This document shows, piece by piece, positions 1 through 7,282 of a DNA stretch of 20,063 nucleotides. The DNA is from a virus: IMG/VR virus record IMGVR_UViG_3300022602_000514, positions 1-20,063 of that record. The stretch is one strand, 5' to 3'. A program made the position numbers and the translations under genes. Numbering within the stretch: the stretch's first letter is position 1; each line of letters opens with the position of its first letter. The notes below the pieces were generated by a model that was given only the letters and a program-made list of their open reading frames with translations, did no database searches and had not been told where the DNA came from.

Positions 1-1304
1 CTATAAAGTGGCCAGCGGATAAGGTTGAGCGTCGTTCGGTTGCTTCGCTTATACCTTATGCCCGTAATGCTCGAACTCATAGTGATGCTCAGGTTGCTCA
101 AATTGCAGCTTCCATTAAAGAGTGGGGTTGGACAACTCCTGTTTTAATTGATGAGACAGGAAGCATCATTGCCGGTCATGGCCGCGTTATGGCTGCGCGG
201 AAGCTGGGATTGAAGGAAATCCCTACAATGGTTGCTACTGGTTGGACTGAAGCGCAGAAAAAAGCGTATGTGCTGGCTGATAACCAACTGGCTCTTAATG
301 CTGGATGGGATAATGATTTGTTAAAGGTTGAACTGTCCGATTTAAAGTCGGAAGGGTTTGATTTAGATTTAATTGGCTTTGATGGGGATGTTTTGGCCGG
401 ATTGTTAAATGACCCAACTAAAGGGTTGACTGATCCCGATGAAGCACCGGAATTGCCGTTAGAACCTATTACTCAAAAAGGGGATGTTTGGATTCTTGGC
501 AATCATCGAATTATTTGTGGAGATAGTACTGACGCTTTAACAGTTGAGAAAGTTTTAAACGGTGTAAAACCGCACCTTATGGTCACTGATCCACCTTATG
601 GTGTTAAATACGATCCATCTTGGCGTGTTAAGGCAGGGGCTGCGTCTTCTGGGGCGGCGCTTGGAAAAGTGCTAAATGATGACCGGGCTGATTGGCGTGA
701 GGCATGGGCGTTGTTTCCTGGTTCGGTTGCATATGTTTGGCACGGAGGTCTTCATGCTGGAATTGTTGCCGAAAGTTTAATGCACTGTAAATTTTCAATT
801 CGGGCTCAAATTGTTTGGGTTAAAACAAGAGCTGCTTTTTCGCGGGGGCATTATCATTGGCAACATGAACCAGCTCTTTATGGGGTAAAAGAAGGCGAAG
901 ATGATCAGTGGCGGTTTATTCCTGAGCATGAGGTTAGTGCTTATGCGGTAAAAGATAGCCAAACTGGCGCTTGGCAAGGAGGCCGAAAACAATCGACTGT
1001 TTGGTTTATTGAGCATATTAAGTCAGATACAGGGCATGGCACTCAAAAGCCTGTCGAATGTATGAAGCGGCCTATCGAGAACAATTCATCGCCTGGACAG
1101 GCCGTTTATGAGCCTTTTAGCGGATCTGGTACGACAATTATTGCGTGTGAGATGACGGGTCGTTCTTGTCATGCTATAGAATTAAGCCCAGAATATGTAG
1201 ACGTTGCCGTCAAACGGTGGCAAAATTTCACGGGACAGAAGGCAATTTTGGAATCAAATGGCAAAACCTTCGAAGAAAATTCAGGAGAGCGAAAGCCCTC
1301 CTAA
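1..1304 (+). CDS. ParB-like nuclease/DNA-binding domain fused to N4/N6 DNA methyltransferase (5' partial)
   Basis: The frame (codons starting at base 3) is open to the left window edge with no start codon before the ATG at 189. The ParB-like domain clearly begins before that ATG, so the true start lies just outside. The ParB/sulfiredoxin-like part spans about bases 51-250, with an NARTHS box at 66 and GHGR at 174-185. The C-terminal part is a DNA methyltransferase with catalytic DPPY at 588-599, an HGTQKP motif near 1035 and the AdoMet-binding EPFSGSGTT at 1110-1136. DPPY before FxGxG is the beta-class order, as in CcrM-type enzymes. Such fusions are common in phages and are thought to methylate phage or host DNA at a specific site. 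The target base and site cannot be read from the sequence. It lies just upstream of the terminase genes and overlaps the small terminase by 47 bases. It is AT-richer (40% GC at 301-360) than the genes after 1600. Confidence 0.9.
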   Translation, partial: IKWPADKVERRSVASLIPYARNARTHSDAQVAQIAASIKEWGWTTPVLIDETGSIIAGHGRVMAARKLGLKEIPTMVATGWTEAQKKAYVLADNQLALNAGWDNDLLKVELSDLKSEGFDLDLIGFDGDVLAGLLNDPTKGLTDPDEAPELPLEPITQKGDVWILGNHRIICGDSTDALTVEKVLNGVKPHLMVTDPPYGVKYDPSWRVKAGAASSGAALGKVLNDDRADWREAWALFPGSVAYVWHGGLHAGIVAESLMHCKFSIRAQIVWVKTRAAFSRGHYHWQHEPALYGVKEGEDDQWRFIPEHEVSAYAVKDSQTGAWQGGRKQSTVWFIEHIKSDTGHGTQKPVECMKRPIENNSSPGQAVYEPFSGSGTTIIACEMTGRSCHAIELSPEYVDVAVKRWQNFTGQKAILESNGKTFEENSGERKPS

Positions 1305-1722
1305 AAAGATGGGCCGTCCGGCTTATCAGCCAACCGATAAGGATAAGAAGCAGGTTTTGATCATGTCAGGCATTGGGCTCACACATGATCAAATATCAAA
1401 AATCATTGGAATTTCCGATGAGACGCTTCGAAAATATTACGCTGATGAATTGGAAACTGGCGAGTCTCGCATGAACGCGCAGGTTGCTCAAAATCTATTT
1501 TCTATTGCAACCAGCAAAGATACGGGCGCGGTTGCCGCTGCTATGTTTTGGATGAAAACCAGAGCAAAATGGCGCGAAACAACACGGAATGAGCTCACCG
1601 GCGCTGACGGTGGCTCGATCAAGACCGAGGCGACGTCGAAGGTCGATTGGCGGGAGCTCGATCCCGATCAGCGTGACGTGCTGCGCCAGGCGCTCCTGGC
1701 AGCCAAGGGATCGGCGAAGTGA
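1258..1722 (+). CDS. terS: Terminase small subunit (putative)
   Basis: A 154-residue protein with an N-terminal basic tail, a GRPAYQPT motif and a helix-turn-helix-like segment (GLTHDQISKIIGISDETLRKYY). An alpha-helical middle containing AMFWMKTRAKWRET follows. This matches small DNA-binding proteins that sit directly before phage large terminases. The proposed role is recognition of phage DNA and handing it to the large subunit. I chose the ATG at 1258, which overlaps the methyltransferase. A TTG at 1204 extends the frame but has no support, and an ATG at 1309 just after the upstream stop is possible. The stop overlaps the GTG start of the large terminase by four bases (GTGA), so the two are probably translationally coupled. 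Base composition changes inside the gene: 32% GC at 1381-1440 and 63% at 1621-1680, which suggests a recombination join. Confidence 0.75.
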   Translation: MAKPSKKIQESESPPKKMGRPAYQPTDKDKKQVLIMSGIGLTHDQISKIIGISDETLRKYYADELETGESRMNAQVAQNLFSIATSKDTGAVAAAMFWMKTRAKWRETTRNELTGADGGSIKTEATSKVDWRELDPDQRDVLRQALLAAKGSAK

Positions 1723-3347
1723 CGTTCCTCGACGTTGGCGGCCAGCTCCTCGACATCGAAGCCGAGCTGCTCGACAGCGACAGGATCGAGTGCGAGGCGT
1801 CGCTGGCCACCTTCGTCAAGATGGCGTGGGAACAGGTCGAGCCTGGGCAGCCTTACGTCCACGGCTGGCATATTGATTTTATTGCCGAGCATCTCGAAGC
1901 GATGGTTGACGGCCAAGAGATCGACGGCAAGCCGTACAACCGGCTCTTGATTAACGTACCGCCAGGCACGATGAAAAGTATGCTGATCGGGGTATTCATG
2001 CCCGCTTGGATCTGGGGGCCGTGCAATCTGCCGTCTACCCGCTTCCTGTGCGCCTCGCATAGCCAGGAGTTGGCCGTCCGCGATAATATGCGGATGAGGC
2101 GGCTCATCACGTCGGAGTGGTTCCAGGAGCGTTGGCCGCACGTTAAGCTGACAAACGACCAAAACCAGAAGACCAAGTTCGAAAACACGGCGACCGGCTG
2201 GCGACAAGCTACGTCTGCCGGATCCATCACCGGTGCGCGTGCTGACTTCGTGATCATCGACGACGCTCACAGCGTCGAAGGCGCGAACTCCGACCAGCAG
2301 CGCCAGACGACGGTCGATTGGTTCCTCGAAGCCGTTCCTACCCGCGTCAACAATCCCGATCGATCGTCGATCATTGTCGTGATGCAGCGGCTACATCAAG
2401 GCGACATAGCGGGCGAGATCCTCGACAAGCAGCTCGGTTACGATCACATCATGCTGCCTATGCTATACGATCCGCTGCGAGATCTGCCGACCAAGCTCGG
2501 CTATACCGACATCCGCCAGACTGCCGGTGAGCTGCTCTTTCCTGAGCGATTCCCCCAGGACGTTGTGGATCGGGATCGCAAGATCATGGGCGAGTACGCT
2601 TTCGCCGGTCAGATGCAACAGGAGCCAGCTCCTCGCGGTGGCGGCATTATCCGATCTGAGACGTGGCTCAAATGGGAAGGCGAGAAGGACGCTTTCCCTG
2701 AGTTCGATTACATCCTTGCCTCGCTCGATACAGCCTACACCGAGAAGGCCGAGGGCGATTACTCGGCGCTGACCATCTGGGGCGTCTTCTCGTTCGATTC
2801 GATGAGTAACGCCAACAAGATGTTTGGGCCAGACGGTCGAACCGTCCAGATTGAGCGCACCTATGGCGAGCTGCTGCCGAAGGTGATGCTGATCGACGCT
2901 TGGCAGGAGAAGCTGTCGCTGCACGATCTGGTCAACATGGTTGCCAAGACCTGCAAGCTGCGGAAAGTTGACAAGCTGCTGATCGAATCGACGGCAGCGG
3001 GGATCTCGGTCAGCCAGGAGCTGCGTCGGCTCTACAACCATGAGAGCTTTGCGGTGCAGCTCCAGCCGGTGGGTCGCCTCGACAAGACGGCTCGCCTTTA
3101 CTCGGTGCAGCACCTGTTCGATGAGGGCATGATCTACGCTCCCGATAAGGCGTGGGCCGATATGGTCATCCAGCAGGTCGGGATCTTTCCGAAAGGCAAG
3201 CACGACGATCTGGTCGATACCGTCAGTCAAGCGTTGCGCCATCTGCGCGATCTCGGCATGATGCAGCGGGCTCCCGAACGCACGGCGGAGCTCGATGAAA
3301 TGCGGCGTCAGCCTACCCGCGAGCCTGTGCCGTTGTATCCGTCGTAA
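1719..3347 (+). CDS. terL: Terminase large subunit (ATPase and nuclease)
   Basis: The DNA-packaging motor and headful/genome-end nuclease, 542 residues. The ATPase half has an altered Walker A, VPPGTMKS (80-87), Walker B with acidic pair VIIDDAH (178-184) and a coupling-type motif VVMQRLHQGD (220-229). The RNase H-like nuclease half shows Asp337 in SLDTAY, Asp347 in EGDYSA, Glu423 in LIESTAAG and Asp496/Asp497 in GKHDDLVD. All expected catalytic acids are therefore present and the gene looks intact. Start is a GTG at 1719 overlapping the small terminase stop, with AAGGGA about eight bases upstream. The length is normal for the family. Codon use is GC-rich (65% GC at 1741-1800), unlike the genes to its left. 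When Asp precedes a codon starting with C it is GAT in 9 of 11 cases, against 12 of 31 elsewhere in the gene, creating many GATC sites. Confidence 0.95.
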   Translation: MTFLDVGGQLLDIEAELLDSDRIECEASLATFVKMAWEQVEPGQPYVHGWHIDFIAEHLEAMVDGQEIDGKPYNRLLINVPPGTMKSMLIGVFMPAWIWGPCNLPSTRFLCASHSQELAVRDNMRMRRLITSEWFQERWPHVKLTNDQNQKTKFENTATGWRQATSAGSITGARADFVIIDDAHSVEGANSDQQRQTTVDWFLEAVPTRVNNPDRSSIIVVMQRLHQGDIAGEILDKQLGYDHIMLPMLYDPLRDLPTKLGYTDIRQTAGELLFPERFPQDVVDRDRKIMGEYAFAGQMQQEPAPRGGGIIRSETWLKWEGEKDAFPEFDYILASLDTAYTEKAEGDYSALTIWGVFSFDSMSNANKMFGPDGRTVQIERTYGELLPKVMLIDAWQEKLSLHDLVNMVAKTCKLRKVDKLLIESTAAGISVSQELRRLYNHESFAVQLQPVGRLDKTARLYSVQHLFDEGMIYAPDKAWADMVIQQVGIFPKGKHDDLVDTVSQALRHLRDLGMMQRAPERTAELDEMRRQPTREPVPLYPS

Positions 3348-3388
3348 ATATGCGCTATTTCTAGCCATCCTGTTTTGAGGCGATCCCC

Positions 3389-5704
3389 ATGCCGTTAGTG
3401 CCAGACCTGATCCCGAACCTTCGTCAAGCTGCGCCGGATGATCCCGATCAGCCAGGTGGCGCTGACATCATCATCGAGATGGCCGAAGAAGGCGCGGATA
3501 TGCCGGAGGTCGATCAGAAGGGCGCGATCCTCAAGATTGAGCATGGCGATGGCTCGGTCACGGTCAGCCTCGACGGTCGCCCTCTGGGCGAAGCCGATCA
3601 GCGTGAGCCCAAGGGCTGGTTTGAGAATCTGGTCGATGACATTGACGAGCTTGAACTGAGCCGGATCTCGTCCGATCTGTTAAAAGGCATCGAAGATGAC
3701 ATCCAAAGCCGACAGGAATGGATCGAAGACCGAACCCAAGGCATCAAGCTCCTCGGCCTCAAAATGGAAGTCCCAGGGCTATCAGGGGCAGCCGACGGAG
3801 CTCCGGTCGAGGGTATGTCACGGATCAGGCATCCGCTACTGCTCGAAGCTGTATTGCGGTTTCAGGCGAATGCGCGATCCGAGCTACTGCCAACTGACGG
3901 GCCGGTAAAGATCCGCGACGACAACAATAACGGGACATTGCAGGAAGATCAGGACGCCAACGCGCTCGAAGAGGATATGAATCATTTCCTAACGGCAGTG
4001 GCTACCGAGTATTATCCCGACACCGACCGGATGCTGCTGATGCTCGGCTTTGGCGGAACAGCGTTCAAGAAGGGCTATTTCTGCCCGCTCCGCAACCGGC
4101 CTGTCATTGAGTCGGTCGATGCTGACGATCTGATCGTCAACAACGAGGCGACGGATTTGAGCAATGCCAAGCGTATCACCCACCGGTCACAGATGCGGCC
4201 AAACGTCGTTAAGCGGTTGCAGATCCTCGGCGTCTATCGCGACATTGAGCTTTCGACACCGAACGCCATCAAATTGGATTCCGTCCAGCTAGAGAAGAAG
4301 TCGCAGCAGGGCATCAGTGCCGAAAGCTCGAACCCCGATGATCGGGATCGTGAAATTTACGAGTGCTATTGCGAACTGGACATCCAGGGCTTTGAGCACA
4401 AATACAAAGGTAAGGAGAGCGGCCTTGAAATTCCTTACCGCGTTACAATCGACGTTTCGTCGAAGCAGATCTTGTCCATCGTTCGCAATTACGATGAGGA
4501 CGATCAGGAGCTTCCCGAAGCCCGTATTAACTTTGTCAAATACACCTTCGTACCGGGGCTGGGCTTTTATGACATTGGTCTCCTGCACATCCTAGGCAAC
4601 ACGACCAACGCGCTGACGGCAGCGTGGCGTGAGATGCTCGATGCCGGTATGTACGCCAATTTCCCCGGCTTTCTGTATGCCGACACCGGCGCTCGCCAAA
4701 ACACCAATATTTTCCGCGTTCCTCCAGGTGGCGGTGCGCTGGTCAAGACCGGCGGTATGCCGATCAATCAAGCCGTCATGCCTTTGCCCTACAAAGACGT
4801 CGGGCCAGGCTTGATGCAGCTCACGGCCAACATGGCCGACACCGGTATGCGGATCGGCGGTACGTCTGAGCAGCAGGTCGGCGAAGGTCGGGCCGACGCT
4901 CCGGTTGGCACGACGCTGGCGATGATCGAACAGGCCACCAAAGTCATGAACTCGGTTCACAAGCGGATGCACGCTGCACAGGCCGAAGAGTTCCAGATGT
5001 TGGCTCGCCTGTTCAAGGAGAACCCACAGAGCTTCTGGCAGCGCAACAAGCGGCCAGCGAAGCCGTGGGATGAACAGACGTTTTTGCGGGCGCTGGACAA
5101 TTGCGAGCTCGTCCCACAGGCGGATCCTAACACGGCCAGCCATGCCCAGCGTGTGATGAAGATCATGGCGCTGAAGCAGCTACAGGCTGCCAATCCGTCG
5201 ATGTATGATCCAATTGCGATTGATACCGCAGCCCTTCAGGCGATTGGTTGGAGCAATCCGCAGCAGTTCTTGGCTCCGCCACAGGCTCAAGCCTCGCCTC
5301 CGCCTGAAATGATGGCCATTCAGGCCAAGATTCAGACAGATCAGACGGCTGCCCAAGCCAAGATGCTCACGGCTCAAGCCCGCATGGCGCAGGTGCAGCA
5401 GGGCGCACAGGGCGCAAAGGGCGGCATTGGCGCGAATCCTCAAGCCGATCAGATCAAGATGGCCGAGATCGCTGTTCACAAGCAGGAGATTGAGCAGCAA
5501 GCGCAGGATTCAATCCTTGATGCCGAAAACCGCAAGCGCGATCGTGAAAGCCGTGAACGGTTGGCGGCGATCAAGCTGGCCGAGCAGATGATGTCGAACC
5601 CGCAAGCCTCGCCAGTTGCCAATCAGCTTCTGGATCCCGGCTTAATTCAACGGCTCGAAGGCAATGAGCCCGCTCTTGATCCCAACGACGTGAAGGCTGG
5701 CTAA
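3389..5704 (+). CDS. Portal protein (P22-type)
   Basis: A 771-residue protein that would form the dodecameric DNA entry and exit ring at one head vertex. Residues 1-90 are acidic and variable. The core starts near residue 95 with SSDLLKGIEDDIQSRQEW, followed by RHPLLLEAVLRFQANARSEL (148-167) and GFGGTAFKKGYF (220-231), and later TNALTAAWREMLDAGMYA, all typical of this portal family. The C-terminal 150 residues are Gln/Ala-rich and predicted helical (AKIQTDQTAAQAKMLTAQAR region), like the extended barrel of P22-type portals. Start ATG 3389 has GAGG eight bases upstream. Its position directly after the large terminase is the standard order. The stop overlaps the next start (TAATG). GATC sites are dense in both ends of the gene (8 in 3401-3700, 7 in 5401-5700). 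Confidence 0.92.
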   Translation: MPLVPDLIPNLRQAAPDDPDQPGGADIIIEMAEEGADMPEVDQKGAILKIEHGDGSVTVSLDGRPLGEADQREPKGWFENLVDDIDELELSRISSDLLKGIEDDIQSRQEWIEDRTQGIKLLGLKMEVPGLSGAADGAPVEGMSRIRHPLLLEAVLRFQANARSELLPTDGPVKIRDDNNNGTLQEDQDANALEEDMNHFLTAVATEYYPDTDRMLLMLGFGGTAFKKGYFCPLRNRPVIESVDADDLIVNNEATDLSNAKRITHRSQMRPNVVKRLQILGVYRDIELSTPNAIKLDSVQLEKKSQQGISAESSNPDDRDREIYECYCELDIQGFEHKYKGKESGLEIPYRVTIDVSSKQILSIVRNYDEDDQELPEARINFVKYTFVPGLGFYDIGLLHILGNTTNALTAAWREMLDAGMYANFPGFLYADTGARQNTNIFRVPPGGGALVKTGGMPINQAVMPLPYKDVGPGLMQLTANMADTGMRIGGTSEQQVGEGRADAPVGTTLAMIEQATKVMNSVHKRMHAAQAEEFQMLARLFKENPQSFWQRNKRPAKPWDEQTFLRALDNCELVPQADPNTASHAQRVMKIMALKQLQAANPSMYDPIAIDTAALQAIGWSNPQQFLAPPQAQASPPPEMMAIQAKIQTDQTAAQAKMLTAQARMAQVQQGAQGAKGGIGANPQADQIKMAEIAVHKQEIEQQAQDSILDAENRKRDRESRERLAAIKLAEQMMSNPQASPVANQLLDPGLIQRLEGNEPALDPNDVKAG

Positions 5705-7257
5705 TGATCGACAAACGGCATCACTTTCTGATGGTAGCACGGCACTTTGCCCGTGGTGGTTATGCGACTGATGGTGCTGTCGATGATGGTGATCAGCAGC
5801 CAATCGGGATGACGCAAGATCAGATTGACGCTGCTGTTTCCAAGCTGCCAGGTGCTACGATCTCGCCCACCCAGCCAACGTGGCGCGATACTGCTGCATC
5901 GGCTCTTCTTGGTGAGCAACCTACTACGCCACAAAGGGATTTTGTGCGCGGTCTGTTAGGATCCGAGGGTGCAGGTAAGTCGTCTTTTGGCTTGTCGGAT
6001 CTTTTGCCGGTTGATCCGATGAGCGCACAGGAAAACTATCAGAAGGGCGATTATCAAAACGCTCTTTTGAATTTGATGCCTATGCGCGGCCCTGCGGCGC
6101 TAGAGGGTGAAACCTCAACTTTGGCTCGGTCGGTTATGCCGCGTCCCGTTATTCCAACATCACCTAATTTATCCGCGCCAGAAAAAACAATTGAAAGTAG
6201 ATTGGCAACTAAAATAGCTGGCGATCCTTATGCATCAATGCACGAATATTCAAAATTAACGGATGAAGCTGGTCAAAATTTGACTGCAAATGGTCGTATT
6301 TTGAACACTGACACGGCGCGAGAGCTTTCTCCTGATTATTCAAAAGACATGGAATCAAAAGCCACACTTTCTCCGGCTGTCCATGAGCCATCGTCTTGGC
6401 TGACAAAATGGATGTACGAGCAAAAACTTGCTCAACCCGTAAAACCAACCGAAGATCCAATGGTGTTGTTTACGGCGGGAGGAGCTGGCGCAGGTAAATC
6501 AACGGCGCTTAGAGATGTTCCTGCAATGGCGGATCTCGAAAAAAATTCTCAAATTATTTACGATACCAACATGAATAATTACGGGAGTTCAAAGAAGAAG
6601 ATTGATCAAGCGCTTGATGCAGGACGCCAAGCCGTTATTGCTTATGTTTATCGCGATCCTGTCGATGCTTTGGTTAATGGTTCTTTGCCTCGCGCTATGC
6701 GTATGGGCCGGACTGTTCCGCTAGAACAGCATCTTGAAACTCATGCGGGATCGGCTGACACAATCCGGCGGTTGGCCGCTGATTATGCAGACAATCCGAA
6801 TGTTGCGTTTCGTGTCATCGATAATTCCCGTGGAAGGGGAAATGCTGCTCTTGGTAGCCTTGAAACTATAGATCCAAGTCGTTATAATAATGGTATGGAT
6901 CGGTTAAGATCCGCACTGGAAAAATCATATGCAGATGGAAAAATATCAGAACCAGTATACCGTGGAACACTTGGTGCAAATGCCGCCGGAGAAAGCTCGG
7001 GAGGCTCTATTGTCTCTACCGGATACAGATCGGGCGGCACTGTTAAGGGCAATGCCTCTAAATCACAAGGCGGATATCCTAATGTCCGGCCTAGTCGGCA
7101 AGCTAAGACACCACACAAAGTAATTGCTTCTAAGCATTTATCTGCTGCCACAGGGCGTGATCTGATTGATCGCGCCCTTTCTGTTGTTCCGAAATACGGC
7201 TCGCCGCTGCACGATGCCGTAACTATCGCCCAGCAGCAAACACGGGGACGCCCGTAA
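5704..7257 (+). CDS. Phage protein with internal zeta-toxin-like P-loop kinase domain
   Basis: A 517-residue protein coupled to portal by TAATG, with AAGG upstream. Residues 1-130 are a phage-type leader (RHFARGGYATDG near 13-24, and a GDYQNALLNL segment). Residues about 155-420 look like a zeta/PezT-family kinase: Walker A GGAGAGKST (259-267), Asp287 in QIIYDTNM as candidate catalytic base, RDP at 317-319, Arg330/Arg336 in RAMRMGRTVP and a strand ending VIDN (371-374). Zeta enzymes phosphorylate UDP-N-acetyl sugars or related substrates and can be toxic; what this one phosphorylates is unknown. The tail (430-517) has YRSGGTV and ATGRDLIDRAL. The kinase region is AT-rich (35% GC at 6181-6240) between GC-rich flanks. 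No antitoxin-like gene is adjacent. It may be a polyvalent protein injected with the DNA or a maturation enzyme. The family call is from motif recognition only. Confidence 0.7.
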   Translation: MIDKRHHFLMVARHFARGGYATDGAVDDGDQQPIGMTQDQIDAAVSKLPGATISPTQPTWRDTAASALLGEQPTTPQRDFVRGLLGSEGAGKSSFGLSDLLPVDPMSAQENYQKGDYQNALLNLMPMRGPAALEGETSTLARSVMPRPVIPTSPNLSAPEKTIESRLATKIAGDPYASMHEYSKLTDEAGQNLTANGRILNTDTARELSPDYSKDMESKATLSPAVHEPSSWLTKWMYEQKLAQPVKPTEDPMVLFTAGGAGAGKSTALRDVPAMADLEKNSQIIYDTNMNNYGSSKKKIDQALDAGRQAVIAYVYRDPVDALVNGSLPRAMRMGRTVPLEQHLETHAGSADTIRRLAADYADNPNVAFRVIDNSRGRGNAALGSLETIDPSRYNNGMDRLRSALEKSYADGKISEPVYRGTLGANAAGESSGGSIVSTGYRSGGTVKGNASKSQGGYPNVRPSRQAKTPHKVIASKHLSAATGRDLIDRALSVVPKYGSPLHDAVTIAQQQTRGRP

Positions 7258-7282
7258 TAACCCCCCTCTCCAGGAGACTACC

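Noticed and set aside
1166-1360. A short plus-strand frame spanning the methyltransferase/small terminase junction
   Set aside because: It is a third-frame shadow with an Arg-rich composition and no ribosome site.
2463-3368. A 301-codon open frame on the minus strand
   Set aside because: It is antisense to the large terminase, whose catalytic motifs lie in the plus frame. The antisense product is of shadow composition.
5959-5982. A second Walker A-like motif (GSEGAGKS, residues 86-93) in the kinase protein
   Set aside because: It is followed by a Leu/Pro segment typical of the phage leader region, with no hydrophobic strand before it and no kinase motifs after. It is probably a chance match.
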